Source: Penicillium oxalicum (lineage: Eukaryota > Ascomycota > Eurotiomycetes > Eurotiales > Aspergillaceae). From it: a DNA stretch of 64,000 bases. The stretch is from contig NC_064651.1 in NCBI RefSeq assembly GCF_001723175.1, forward strand, positions 4,340,001-4,404,000, read 5' to 3'. Position 1 is the stretch's first letter. Each line of letters opens with the position of its first letter. The notes under the pieces were generated by a model that made no database searches, was not told the DNA's origin, and saw only the letters and a list, made by a program, of their open reading frames with translations. Both the position numbers and the translations under genes were made by a program. Of the stretch, positions 34,764-49,800 are shown in pieces.

Positions 34764-37700
34764 CGCAAATTTAACCCGTTCTGTTGAACCGAATCCCGAG
34801 GGCAGAAGCAGAAAAAAAAGAGTGTACAGAGGAGAAGAGGAGAAAATGCGAAGTCTAAAAACCTGACTGTCCGCACGTTGACCACCGGAGCGACTCCAAG
34901 TCGTCCATTTTGACCATTGTCCGAGGATGCAGTCTTCGGACAACGCCGCGAGAATCTCGGAAGCGTTTTCAGAGTTACACTCGGAGTGGGCCCTCTGCCA
35001 TGGCGTCCCTCTTACGGGCATCCCCCGAGAAGCCTCAAACGACTACTATCCACAATTCCGCCCCCAGACCTGGTCTGGCTTGGACTGAATCAGCCGCCAG
35101 AGCGAGCCAAGTGTCTTTCATCGCCAGAATAACGGCCTTTTCATTAATCCCGGGGGAAGGGGCTTAGGCGATCTTCATCGTAGCCAAGAAGTGCCAGCTG
35201 AAGGGTTGGCGAAGGCAGCGGAGGTAGCGGAGGTAGCAATTGCTCCAGTATCTGCCGGTACCAACCAGGACCCCCTCGACAGGGACCAGAGTTGCAGTCT
35301 GGGAATTCTCTCGTTGGGTAAAAAATCGTCCAGTGACACAGTACTTTGTCGCTTTAAGATATGAGGAGAGGATCTGCCTGGCAGTTGGTCGGACCACCAG
35401 ACCCTGTTTGCCAAGAATGAATCAGTCTGCTCATGGTCCCATCATTTCCATCCTCAATGCCATCAACTTACCAAACCCACTCACAGACGGGGGTGGCTAT
35501 TCTACTGTCTGTTGCCAGACCTGCTTCAAAGACCTCCTGACCGTGTGGAAATTCAGGACGAAATTGATAGCTTTGAAGTGAGTGGCTCACCATGGCGCAT
35601 CCAGCGTGAATTATGAGTCATTTTTGCAGGAGACCTTAACCCCGTTGTGGTTATAGCTTGTGTCATGCCCCTGGAAATGGACCAAGGTACTTTCCAGATC
35701 TGACCGCAAGTACCAGTAATTCCCCGTTCTGGTGATTCGGAAGGGGGGAAGTCCGGCCTCTTGGCAGCCTAATAAGAAATTGGCGAGGCTCGATGGACCC
35801 ATCGAGCCGGGAATAAGGCGCCAAGACAGAAAGGTTGGCACAAGACAAAGGAGGACGACCCTATCAGGATCAACGAAGATGCCGACCAACGAGAGGGCGG
35901 TGCCGTATTTTGATGAAAGAAAATCCAGGAAATTAGAATAAAAAAGGCTCACAATATGCCTCCCCCGTAACCCTGCACCAGCTGCCGAATCTTAAATAGA
36001 CGGGACATTACACACACCACACTCGACAGTCAAGAGTCGACATATGAGAAAACAGGACACTCCAAGTAGCCGCCAAAACCACACTGTGTTAATTGAATGT
36101 GAAAAGGCATCTTGACGATTGTCCCCCAAAAGGGTTTCATCCGGCTTACCTGTGGGGGAAATTCCACAAGTCATTGGCCTTCACAGTCGAGCTTTTCGAT
36201 CCACCTTCAGCAGCGGCACCACAGTCCAATCATTCCCGCAAAGGGTAACGTAGATCCGCACCGCGCCGTGCAGCCCCACCTAAAGCGACCATCCATCACA
36301 TAGGTATCCACTTGTCTATCTACAGCATGTCATCCATGGTATAAATTACGAATTAACCGCCACAACTAGTCAAATGCTCTCGTTGACGAGATTAGATTGC
36401 CGCATAGCATCCCTGTCCCCAGGTCTGAAGAAGTGGATGGCTGCATGATGGATTTCATCTATAAAACTGACTGGACTTTAAGAGGACACTGTTAGTTTGA
36501 TCGCTGTTGTTATGGGAGTCTGTGGATGGAAAGAATAAAGCAATTTGTCCGTTTTAGATACGAGATCGGCAGTGCTTTCCCCAGGAAATCGTGTCAGAGA
36601 CTAAGAATGCTCGAATGGTCATTCTTTCTACATTTAGTCTCATGAGCAAAACACAATCAAACTTCAATGTAAAGCAATCATGTAAGACTGTGGTCGAAAC
36701 TGGAGAGTTTAAACGAGAGCTTCACAGGTGGTATAATTCTTTTTTTTAGGTAGTATTTTCGAGGTGCCCAGCTCCGTGCAGGTTTACGTGGTGAGTGGGT
36801 CGAAATCAAGTACTGTACCCGATACCTTCATACGTAGTGCTCACTTGTCACCCACTACTACCTCGGTAGCTACTTGGGCAGATTTTACACCACTGAAGAA
36901 TCTTCACAGACTCAATGGATGGGACCCCGAGTCTCCACAGCGGACCGGCCCCCAATTGACCTACACTGCTATGCCCGCGGTGAGGACTGGATGTTTTGTC
37001 CTGGCACGTTTTACTGTTAAGCTTGGTATATACTGTACGTCGTATCAACGTATTCAACACTAAGGTATTACTGAATACAGATCTGTTCTGCAGCTGGTTG
37101 CTTGGGACAGAATTTTGCCTCAGTGGAGTTGCACACATATCAACACGGGTTGGAAGTGAGCCCATACCAGCCTGGGCCTTGGTTGGTGGTCTATATCTCT
37201 CTCCTCGAGCTTGTGTGCATTTGCCTCGTCCCATTTCTATTGAAAGAATTCGAGTACACTCGATGGTATTGCCATACAAAACAGGAGCCAAGCGATACCT
37301 TTCAGACTAATTCATGCATTTCGTGGGCATCTCCGTTCTGTGCGACTCAATCTATAGGTTTGAAGGCGGAGGCCCGGAACGGGGCTCGCTGAATCAACAT
37401 CTGATGCTTTTGGTGGATAATGTATTGCTTACGATATTGATACAAATTTCACAGCGGTAGAAAGAGCTTGAAGAAGCTAGTGTGTTTCATGGGATGATGA
37501 TGGACTTCACCAAAGATCTAGGTCTTCCAGTCTGTGTGGATAACCTGCTCGTTACTGGGTCCTAACCTTAGGCCGTGCATTAGGTCTTACAAGATCCATA
37601 AGCACAAGGTAGATCTATTGACGAGACAAGAAAGTTCTTGACAGCAAGTGGAAAGATAGGCGTCAATGAGAAGGAAAGCGGGAGTTGAGTAGCGCTGGTG

Positions 37701-37854
37701 GCCACATTCAGAGGAACTATATGAATAGCTCAAAGGACTCTCTGAGCACAGCGTCTGATCAAAATTCTCTCATTCTACCTTCATACCTCTAGACAAGAAG
37801 AGCCAAGTCTGTCTAGCTTAGGCAAGCTCTCATCAATCTCCATTTCCTTTTAAA
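34764..37854. other. 3.1-kb upstream region of the NRPS
   Basis: This lies between the 5' ends of the MFS gene (minus) and the NRPS (plus). No frame is convincing. A minus-strand frame at 35611-35952 has some hydrophobic runs but no family match. A 9-bp tandem duplication (AGCGGAGGT twice) lies at about 35217-35236. The gap is long for this genome and may hide a small unrecognised gene or regulatory sequence. Confidence 0.45.
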
Positions 37855-40800
37855 ATGATTGTGTTGCCTCAATCACACACACTGGCAGAGCCCGCTTCTC
37901 TGCTAAGTGGTGCTCAACTACCAGTCGATTCCACCACAACCACAGCTTTGCAGGAAGCTGTTTCCAATCTGTCGTCCCAAAATCATCTGTCCAGCAGAGC
38001 AGCTTCACATATGTCTCAAGAAAGAGTTTGCATCTTCAATGAGTCCCTCCAAGACTTGGGACCCGAGGCCTCAGATAAAGCCCAGGTCTGCGCATCTTTG
38101 GCTATTCTTCTTGCTTCACACGGGTTCAGACCAGGGATTGGCATAGTCTCCCCCACATCTGGAGCGATCATTGACACGGTCTTGGCCCCTGTTGACTGGA
38201 GCTTGCATCTGGGAGATCTTGTTGGCGAGGTCCAAGCCCAACTACTAGGCCATGCTGAGAAGGCAGCAAGCAATGAAAAAACCTCCACGATGACTTGTCT
38301 GTTTACTATCACCCGTGAGGAAACTCCGACTGAGAGTATCTTACTTGAATGTCAATTGAAAAAAAACGCGGTGATCGTCAACAATGTTGGACATTATGGC
38401 CCTGCCGACAGAGCATATTCCGTTCAGCTCATGAGACAATACGAGTATCTTCTTCGCGAGGTCTGCTCACCAGGAAGCAATGGCAAGCCTCTTGTCGATC
38501 TAAAGCTCGTCTCTATTAAAGACCTCAGGCAGATATGGGCTTGGAATTCCTATGTTCCGCCAAGCATTGAAACCTGTATTCATGAAACCTTTATGAAGCG
38601 AGCACGGCTACATCCTGATCTATTGGCTGTCTCAGCTCATGACGGCGATTTGACGTATCAGAGGCTAGATGAGCTTTCCACTCGTCTCGCCCAGGCGCTC
38701 CTTCAAGACGGTGTCCAGCCCAACAGCATTGTCTTGATTCTCATCGAAAAGTCCCAATGGGTTCCTGTGGCTCAACTGGCAGTCATGAAGGCCGGCTGCG
38801 CCTCCACCGTGCTCGATGCGTCTCTCCCATTCCAGCGACATCAAGCCATTGCTCAACTGACCCAACCATCCGCCATCTTGACTTCGCCCGCATGCGAAGA
38901 GAAAGCCAGTGTATTGTCCTTGCCCTGCCCTCAATTTATTCTGCAGGAGGACTTGAGCCAGCATTGGCCAACTGCCCAGGCAGATTGCCTGCCTACTGTC
39001 AGCCCCTCTGCCTGGCTGTACATAGTATTCACCTCCGGTAGTACCGGTACCCCAAAGGGCGCTATCATAAGCCATGCCAATTATGCTAGCGCCGTTGCTC
39101 ACCAGCAGAAGGGGCTAGACTTCCGCGAGTTCGATCGTGTTTTTGACTTTGCATCGTATGCATTTGATGCCGCCTGGTGTAATATGATTCATGCCATGAT
39201 GATCGGAGGGTGCCTTTGCATCCCATCCGAGGAAGAAAGAAAGGCGGATGTGGCTGCCGCGCTCCGCAAGTACCAAGTCAACTATGCTGTTCTCACCCCT
39301 TCGGTAGCATGGTTCAGTGCCGCAGAGCTTCCTGACAGTCTCAGAACTTTCCATTTTGGCGGTGAGCCGCTTAAAGCCGCATTGGTTAAGGAGTTATCGA
39401 CCAAGTCAACTGTTATCAACGCCTACGGCCCTGCCGAATGCTCGACAGTCAGCACTGCTATCGTCGCTGATCCAAATGATCCCAACGACCCAACCATTGG
39501 TACCGGAATTGGTGCCTGTGCCTGGGTTGTTAAAGCAGATGGGACTGATCTGGTTCCGATTGGCGAGATAGGAGAGCTGTGGATGGAAGGTCCCATCGTT
39601 GGTCAAGGTTATATGGGTAGCCCGGAGAAGACTGCTGCGGCCTTTGTCGATAGTCCGCTATGGCTGCTTCGAGGCTGCCCGAGCCTCCCGGGTATGAAGG
39701 GCCACACTGGTCGTCGTGGACGTCTTTATCGCACAGGAGACCTTGTTCGGTACAGGCAAGACGGCAACATTGAGTTCGTGGGTCGCAAAGACTCTCAGGT
39801 GAAGATTCGTGGCCAACGTGTGGAGTTGGGGGAGATCGAATACCATCTGCAGTGCGCTTTGTCTGAAGAGGCAAAGGCTGAGAATGTGCAGATAATTGCA
39901 GAGGTGATCAAGCCAGAAGGAAGCAACGTTTCCACTCTTGTGTCCTTCCTATTTCTTCATGCCAGTTCAAGAGCTTTGTCCTCTGATCCGCAGTCCATTC
40001 TCCATAGCGCTCTTCAGGGATTTGAAGACAGGCTCTCTGCTGCAGTGCCACCATACATGGTTCCATCCGCTTTCTTCATCATTGAGGATGTACCCATGAC
40101 TCCTACGGGCAAGGTGAACCGTCGGCAGCTTCGCGAAGACGGTCCAAAGTTGTACTGGCAACAGCTGGGTTCCGAATCTCATGCGGAGGAAATCGAGGAA
40201 TCTGAGATGGAAGGCAAAATCCGCAAGATCTGGAGTGAGGTTCTCAACCTTCCACTCGCGAAGATCGACCTCGATGGGAAATTCACACGTCTCGGGGGCG
40301 ACTCTATCACAGCCATGCAGATAGCTTCGCGCTGTCGCTCACAGAATGTTCTCATCAAAGTCGCCGATATCTTGAAGCTTCAGACCATCCGTCAGCTTGC
40401 TCAGGTTAGCAAGCCCATTCGGGAAAAAGTGATCAGACACGAAACAACGGCTGAGGATGGCAAGGCTTGGCCCTTGACCCCTATTCAAGAGATTTTCTTT
40501 ACCAATAACCCCGATGGGGTTAACCACTACACTCTCAGCTACGTCGTTAAGCTGACAAGGTCCACGACCCGCCAGGAGTTATTTGATGCACTCATGGCTA
40601 TCACTACCCGTCATAGTATGCTCCGTGCCCGCTTTCGCAAGGTCGAGGGTCAATCGACGTGGGAGCAGTGGACGGCGCCCCCAGGGCCCAATGAGTTCCT
40701 CCTGAAGGAGCATGACTTTGTGAGTGTTGAACACATGCAAGATATTGTCAACGAGCGTCAAGCCGGTCTTGATCTTGTCAATGGTCCCGTGTTTGCGGTG

Positions 40801-43800
40801 GACGTCTTCAATGCCGCGAATGAGGCCCAGACCGTCCTGATGAGCGCGCATCATGTCATCATGGATCTTGTTTCCTGGCGCATTGTTTGGCATGAGCTTG
40901 GACTGCACTTGTCTGGTACCACGTCAATACCCCAGCCAGCATTATCCTTTCGTGACTGGTGTCGTCTGCAGCAGGCAGAGGGCGAGAAACTTGACCCAAC
41001 GGCTGTCTTACCATTCGAAGTCCCCCCTCCGAATTTCGATTACTGGGGTGTGCGACCAGACGAGCTGTACTTCAAGCATTCATGTTTGGATATCTCTGTG
41101 ATTGATGCCGAATCGACAGCGCTGCTTCTTGGCTCAAGTAACGACGCACTGCGCACTGAGATCCTTGATATCCTGGTTGGGTCCCTCATTTATTCCTTTG
41201 CTCAGATCTTCCCTGATCGTCGCCCGCCCTCAATATTCTTAGAAGGCCATGGACGGGAGACCATCACTGGAATGAGTGAAGAGGATCTCGATCTGTCCGA
41301 AATCATTGGCTGGTTCACTTCAATCTACCCAATCGACCTCGGGGAGAGGTCAGGCAGTATCTTTGATCTCATAAGAATTGCCAAGGACGTCCGCCGCAAG
41401 GTACCTGGCAAGGGTCGTCCTTATTTCGCCTGCCGCTTCTACAACGATGCAGGAAAGAAGGCTTTTGAAGCGCACAAGCATGTTGAGCTGATTTTCAACT
41501 ACCGAGGCTCATTCCAACAGCTGGAAGATACGCGGTCGATATTTAAAATTGAAGACAGAAAAGATCGTGACGTTTCGATTCCTGGTGACGGCCCTGGCTA
41601 CCTTCGTCCATCGCTGGTAGACATGAACTTGGTTGTTCAAGAGGGCAAATTGCAAATTTGGACAAGATCTCATCAACGCATGCCCCATCACGAAGCAGTC
41701 AACCGCTGGGTGAGCCTATATGCCACCACTCTCCGGAGTGTGGCGCATCAACTTGCTTGCCAGCCTGCCACCTTTACGCTTTCCGACTTCCCGCTACTAG
41801 ATGTCTCTTATTCGAGTCTCCGGACCCTTCTGACTGAGCAACTTGCAAGCAAGGGGATTGAAGAAAACACTGTGATGGATATCTACCCATGCGCGCCAGT
41901 TCAAGAAGGTATTTTGATGAGCCGCAGCAGTGGATCAGCCTCATACCACAGTACTTCTATCTGGCAGGCGTCTTCGACTGGCTCTACAGTGAGTGCTTTG
42001 CGTCTTGCAGCAGCTTGGGACAAGGTGGTATCTATGCATCCGGTTCTCTCCAGTATTTTCGAAACCAACCCCGACACAGGTCGATTTGTGCAGGTTGTCC
42101 TGAGCCAGCACAACAAATCAACGATTCACCGCGCTGCTGCTTCTGAATCTGCTGTCGATGCAATACAGCAGATTTCTATCGTCGAACAGTCAGCTTCGCA
42201 GCCTGAATGTTTCTTCACAATCTGTGAAGATGACAAAGGTGAAGTTGCATGTCGACTTGACATATCGCATGCGCTCATGGACGCTCTTTCTCTTCCTGTC
42301 ATAGTGCAAGATCTTGAGCAAGCGTATGTGAAGAATGCTGTGGCCTTACGGACACCATTCCGAGATTATGTCGAGTACCTACAGCGCGCATCAACTTCGG
42401 AAAAGATGCGCTACTGGAAGGGGTATCTCATGGACATTGAGCCCTGCCTCATGCCGGGTGATAGGCCATCAAATGACTCCACCTCCGAGTATAAGATGCA
42501 GTATGCATGGAGCACCATCCCGGCGGTTGATACTGCATTCATTGCGGAAACATGTCGAGCACACGGTATAACCCGTTCAGCGTTTCTTCACACAGCCTGG
42601 GCACTTGTGCTCTCGTACTTCACAGGTGATCGACAGGTCTGCTTTGGCTATGTCTCCTCTGGTCGTGACTATCCTATCGATGGGATCGAGAGCATTGTTG
42701 GTCCGCTGATTAATATGCTTGTTGCCCGTGTTGATTCAGACCAGCCGTTGTCTACGACAATGCAAAGCATCAGCAGCTACCACATTGAGCACCTCGAGCA
42801 CCAGCATGTCTCGCTCGCGGACATTCAACACGAGACCTCTACCAAGCAGTTGTTCAACACGAACATAACTGTGAGAGAAGACCGTAGCAGACCACCACCC
42901 AAGGATGGTAGTATGCAGCTCCTTGAACTCGTCGAGGAGGACCGCCACGAGGTAAGTATTCATCGCCTAATATTCTGCTCGAACGATCGTTTTCTAACTT
43001 GGACAGTACGATGTTGTTCTGGCTGCCGCAGTCAAAAACGACGATACGGAAGTGGCCATCCAATATCGCACTGACTTTATGAGCTCAGAGAACGCTCGCG
43101 GGATGCTGGATATCTTGCGGAGCGCCATTAAATTCCTCGGCTCAACGCTGAACGCACACGGGTTATCTGGCACTGCAGTTTCCTCTGATTCATTGTATAG
43201 TGCCTTCTTCAAGAGCACGTTTGGAACAGATGAGGCATCAGTTCTCGCAGTGTGGAATGCACACTTCGAAGGCATCGAAGCTGATGCGCATTTCCCGTCT
43301 TCCCCCAACGCTTCTCACAAAGTGCAGGCCAATTCTTCAACATCGTATGAGATCCAGCAATTGGAATGGCGCTCTGGTCACAAATCATCCACTCAAGTCC
43401 TCGCATCATGGGCCGTCTTGCAAGCTTGTCACGGAAATTCATCCGATGCTTTGTTTGGTATCTCCACTGCGTCTACTGACCGTGAATTTGTACAAATGGG
43501 AGAACCCGCACCGATGCGGATCAAAGTCGACCTCTCCCAGACCCTGTCCTCCTACCTTGACTCTGTCCAGTCAACCGAGGAGAGATGGTTAGAGATGCCG
43601 CCGCTTTCTCCTCTTGTACTTGGGAGACTCAACACAGCTTCGAGGATTGCATGCGACTTTCAGACTGTATTGACAATACGAGAGGCTCCGATGGGCACTC
43701 ACGAACTGTCATGGAATTTCACTTCAGTCGAGGCTCGAGCCTTGCGTCTTGATGTGACTATTCACGGTTCTAAATGCTGCATCACTGCGCACTTTGATGA

Positions 43801-46800
43801 GCAGGTCATCAGTGGCAAAGAATTGACACGACTCTTTTCTCGGTTCGAGACAGTAATCCGCCAGATTACATCTCCAGTCAACAATGTTTCTACCCTAAAC
43901 GCCATCAACATTGTCAGTGAGGAAGAGAGCAAGCAGATTTCCGCCTGGAACCAGACGATCTATGAGAGCGTTCAAGCTCTAGTTCATGAAAAGATTTTAC
44001 GACGAGTTCAGGAACAACCAAACTCCCTTGCTGTGTCTGCCTGGGACGGGAATCTCACCTACCGACAAATTGACGAGCTGTCAAATCAGTTGGCAAATTC
44101 GCTGATCAGCTTTGGAGTTGGTCCGGATGTCATCGTCCCTCTTTACTTCGAAAAGTCCATGTGGATGCCAGTCTCCGTACTATCAGTGATGAAGGCTGGA
44201 GGGGCGAGTGTGATGATCGACAGCACGCAACCGATTGAACGAGTCCGTGGCATAATTAGCCAAGTCAATGCGAAGTTTATTCTCGTTTCGAGGCAAAATT
44301 CGCCTCAGGCTGTCGAATTTGATGGGGTCCAACACCTGGTGGTAGATCAGGAGTCAGTCGATGCCTTACCAAGCTCAGAATCAGCGATCTCTGTGCAGAA
44401 CGCAGTCAAGCCCTCAAATCTGCTCTACGTGTCTTTCTCTTCGGGCAGTACCGGAAAGCCCAAAGGTGCTTTGATCACACATTCGTGCTTTGCATCCGCT
44501 ATCGAGCACCAGCAAATGTCTCACAAATTCAGCCCCGGTCAAAGAGTGTTCGACTTTGCTTCGTACGCTTTTGACGTTAGCTGGTCTAACCTGTTACATT
44601 CACTTACTTCAGGCAGCTGCCTGTGTATTCCATCGGAATATCAAAGGCGAAATACGCTCCAGGAGTCTCTTCGGGAGAGCAAGGCTACTCTGCTCGATTC
44701 TACGCCTTCTGTCCTCCAGCATCTCGACCCTGAACAGCTCCCCGATTTGGAGCACGTCATCATGAGCGGAGAGCCATGGTCTGAAGAGAACTTTGGCACC
44801 TGGATCGACCTGAAGAACGTGATGAATAGTTATGGCCCACAAGAGTGCACCATCAAGACTAGCCTGGTCCGCGTCGTACGGGGTATGACGCCTAACTCTA
44901 TTGGCGTTGGGTTGGGCCTGAACACATGGGTGGTCCGAACCGATGGCAGCGATCTCCTCGCCCCAATCGGTTCCATTGGTGAGCTTTGGCTTGAAGGGCC
45001 GCAGGTGGCTCGCGGCTACATCGCAGACGAGGCACGGACTGCGACTTCTTTCGTCATGAGGCCAAAATGGACCCAGCCAAATGAGCAACCATGCAGATTC
45101 TACAGAACAGGAGATCTTGTTCGATATGAGCAAGACGGGGCATTGGTCTTTGCCGGTCGTAAGGATTCCCAGGTCAAAATCCGTGGACAGCGCACAGAAC
45201 TTGGAGAAGTTGAGTACTTTGTTCAGAAGGCTATGCTTGAGAGTGACTTCCGCACTCAAATTGTAGCGGAAGTCTTCAAGCCTCACAAAAGTGACAACGC
45301 AATCCTGATCGCCTTCTTGATGACTGAAGAAAAGGAATCTTGGCACAAGCTCTCTGATGTCAACGAGAAGCTTGCAACTATGGTCCCAGAATATATGATT
45401 CCGATGGCTTACATTTCAGTTGACGAGTTTCCCTTGACTGCGACCGGAAAGATACACCGCATGTCCCTCCGTACAGCCTACGCAGAGAAAACGTTGGAAC
45501 AATTGATTGCGCTTGATGTGCTTCACAAATCTTCCCATCGAGCTCCAGTCACTGCTTCCGAAAAACTCCTGCAAGAGCTATGGGCCGAGATCTTGAAGAT
45601 CGATACAACAACAATCTCGGCCGAAGATAGCTTCCTTCGAGTTGGAGGTGATTCATTGGGAGCGATGCAGCTCGTTGGTGCGCTGCGCAAACGAGGTTTC
45701 AGTGTGGAATTCGGCGATATCTTCAAGCAGCCCAAGCTCAGTGCTCTTGCGACGCTTCTTGAGTCCGACCGAGCTGTCAAGAAGAGTACCAATTTTTCAG
45801 TGGTGCCTTTCTCACAGATTGAATCGGAATACCCACGCGACGAAGCAATTGAGCAAATCGCACGTCTTTGTGGCCTGAAACCTGAATCTATCGAGGACGT
45901 ATTCCCTTGTACGCCGTTGCAGGCTGGTCTTCTAGCTGAGACTGTCAGACGTCCCGGGAGCAATGTGCTTACAGAAACATGGGCGCTCAAAAAGGGCATC
46001 GATTCACGCCGTCTTTCCTCCGCCTGGGAGAGGGTGATTCAAGCGCATCCTATCCTCCGGACGAGAATTGTTGATATGGGCACCAAGGGCCTTGTCCAGG
46101 TTGTCGTTCGCTTTGACAGTGAATGCCAGAAAATCAGGGACACTGCATCGGGGGCAGAATTTGGTCTTGGAACGCCTCTGCTCCTTTATGACATCTCCGA
46201 GTCTTGCTTTTCATGGAAGATCCACCACGCTGTCTACGATGGATGGTCTATGCCACTCATATTCGAGGCACTGTTTGAGGGCTACACATCAGGAGTCGTT
46301 GCTGATGCTCCTCCGTTCCAGGCTTTCATACAATACATCAACCAATCCAGCCAAGAGGAAGCGGCGCAATTCTGGAAGGGCCAATTTGCTGCTTTTGATG
46401 CGCAAAATTTCCCTGTTCTTCCTTCAAAGACCTACAAGCCGAGATGTGACAAGCACTTGGAGCTCGAACTCAAGGACATCAGACCCGACGGCGACTTCAC
46501 AACATCAACAAGAATCAGGGCGGCGTGGGCTCTGCTCTTGTCAAAGATCACAAACTCTTCAGATGCTTCTTTTGGAGCAACTGTTTCGGGCAGACAGGCA
46601 GACGTCTATGGTATAGAGCAAATGACTGGCCCTACCATGGCCACCGTACCATTGAGAGTGGCAATTGACCACACCAAAACAGTCCGTGAATTACTTCAGC
46701 AGGTACAGTTGCAAGCAGCGGAGATGATGCCGTTCGAACAAGTGGGCATTCAACAGATCCGACGTCTCAGCGAAGATTGCAATCTGGGTTGCCAATTTGG

Positions 46801-49800
46801 ATCTCACATGGCCATTCAATATGGAAGTCACGGGGACGTGAAAGAAAAATTGTTTGATTCGGCCCCTGGAGCAACTGAGGCTGAAGCAGATCCTTTCAAA
46901 CTGTACGCAATCTGTCTCGAGTTCGTGCTTGAAGCAAACAGTCTCCGGATCCTGGCCAGTTTCGACTCCAATGTTGTATCCCCAGCCTATTTCTCCCGAC
47001 TCATGGCTCGATTCGAGAACATTATCAGGCAATTCTCTGTCTCCGATAAATTGACAGGTCCAGTGGCTCTTCTCGATACAAGCAGCGCACGGGATCGAGA
47101 GCAGATTTGGAGTTGGAACGATGTCTCTCTCGAGGAGTCGAGCGAAACAATCCACGAAATCTTTGGCAAGGTAGCCGCCAGACAGCCAGATGCCCCGGCA
47201 GTCTGCTCATGGGACGGTGACTTTACATATGCCGAGGTTGATGAGCTGTCCACCCGAATCGCCCAGGATCTGCTCCGAGCCAATCTTCCCCAGAGCGGCC
47301 AGCGCATCGTACCGCTGTTCTTCGAAAAGTCGAAGTGGACCTCCGTCTGCCAAATTGCCGTTATGAAAGCCAACGCCACGTGTCTTGCGATCGATGTTAC
47401 ACTTCCTGATGGCCGCTTGAAGACAGTTCTAGACTTGGCCCAGCCCCATATTATTCTGGCATCTTCCGCCCAAGAGCACCAAGTCCGGAAATTGGCACCC
47501 CCAACAGCTCAAATCATTGTATTGGGTGACTCGTCTTTGCCCTCCTCGCAGTCATCTGAAAACATAAGTCTCCCGGTCGTCTGCCCCAAGACCTCGCTCT
47601 ATGTCGTCTTCACCTCCGGTTCGACGGGTGTGCCCAAGGGTGCCATGATCAGCCACTCGAACTTTGCCAGTGCGCTCAAGCATGGGCAAAATGCGCTCAA
47701 ATTTGGGCCTCGTACACGTGCATATGACTTTGTGTCTTATGCATTTGATGTCTCTTGGCTCAACGTGCTTTACACTTTTTGCGCAGGAGGCTGTTTGTGT
47801 GTGCCTTCTCAGTATGAGATCCGAAACGAGCCCAAGGAGGCGATTGCTCGCAGACGTGCCAATACTGCCTTCATCACCCCTACAGTTGGCAAACTGCTAC
47901 ATGGCGCTGAGTTGGAGGTCATAAACTATGGTGGTGAGAATTTGCCTCGTGATGAGATCGACTATTGGAAAGATCACGCGCAGATCATTCACTCGTATGG
48001 CCCATCAGAGTGTACGCCAATTTCCGTCTCCCACGTGCTTGATCCTACACGCAGCCGAGTGATCATCGGAAAAGGTCTTGGTGTACGGACTTGGATTGTT
48101 GAGCCGGAGAGTGACGGCTCTCTCGCAGCCGTTGGTGACGTTGGTGAGCTTTGGTTAGAAGGGCCCCTGGTTGGCCAGGGATACATGAATGATCCGGAGA
48201 AAACGAATTCGGCGTTTGTCAAGGATCCAGAATGGCTGCTTCAGGGAACTCCAGGGTTCTCCGGCCGCTCTGGCCGTCTGTATCGAACAGGCGATTTGGT
48301 CCGTTACGAAGAAGATGGTAACCTGGAGTTTATCGGGCGGAAAGATGCACAGATCAAGATTCGTGGGCAGCGAGTGGAGCTTGAGGATATTGAGCATCAC
48401 GTCCTTGCTGCAATTGGAGAGGACATCGCAACTCAGGTCATCGTGGACATCGTTACGCCCTCCGGCTCGACTCAACCTACGTTAGTCGCCTTCGTCGAAC
48501 TCAAAGATCAAAATGTGATCCCCGGGACGCCACAAGCGCAAGCATGCGCGCGCGACATTGCAGCTTCGTGCAATCACAATCTATCTGCTACAATGCCCAG
48601 CTACATGATTCCAAACGCCTATCTCATTGTCGATAGTGTTCCGGCTACCACCTCCGGCAAGGTCGATCGCGGAAAGCTCCGGCGAGCGGCCATGTCAATC
48701 CCCAAGGAAGAGCTTCTTCAAACACACAAGGGCGATAGGCGCGCCCCCGCTAGCCCGGAGGAATTGACCCTGCACAGTCTTGTTGCACAAGTGTTGGCTT
48801 GGGACGAAAAAAGCTTCGGAATGGACGACAACTTCATCCAGCTTGGAGGTGATTCAATCAGTGCCATGAGATTGGCTGCACTAGCTCGAGAAGCAGGCCT
48901 TTCTCTGACAGTCAAGGACATCCTCATGCAGGATCGAATTTCGGACTTGCTGACATTGAAGCATCAGTCGGACTCCCAGTTAATGACCCAGTACTCAAGG
49001 TTTTCTTTGCTTCCGGCTGGGGAGACTGATCAATACATCGAGAGGGAGGTGCTTCCCCGGATTTCACAACAAGGTCAAGGTCGTCTCATCGATGTATTGC
49101 CAGTCACAGACATGCAGGCGGCCTACCTCCGGGACAACGTTTGCAAGCCTCGCCGGTCTTGGTTCTATCATTTCATTGATTTTGCCAAGGTGGATTTGAA
49201 CCGCCTTACCTGGAGCTGCGCACAATTGGTTTCCCACTGTGAGATTTATCGGACTGCGTTTGTTGAATCTTCGGATTCGCACATGCAAGTCATCTTTGAG
49301 TCGTGGGAGCCCAGGGTCTCGGTGATTGATGGTGTCGAGTGTATTGAAAGCGCATTCAATCAGCTTGTGACTGACGAAGTGAACTCACCCGCGATCCTCG
49401 GTGCCCCTCTAGCCAACTTCCAGATCATTCGCCATCATGACGGAAAAGCGCGACTCGTTTTCAGCATGTCCCATGCTGTTTACGATGCAGTCAGCTTTGG
49501 CAAGACCCTCGAGATCCTGTCCCGCATTTACAATGACGCTCCTTTGCAGGACGCTGAAGCTTTCGGGCCGTATCTCTCCCACATGCAGCATTCGAAGGAA
49601 GCTAGTTTGCCTTACTGGCAGAAGGTCCTTCAAGGTTCATCCATCAGTCGGATTCCCTGCACATCCGCCGAGGCATTCCATGATGGGCCGCCTACTGTGC
49701 ATGTCCGCACAATCCCGCTTCCGAATGTTCCCCGAGGTATTACACATGCTACCCAGTTCACCTTTGCTTGTGCCTCTGCTCTCAGCCAGATGACCGACTC

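Noticed and set aside
35611..35952. 113-codon minus-strand frame with hydrophobic runs upstream of the NRPS
   Set aside because: No recognisable family, no splice partners, poor coding look. Not enough to call a gene.
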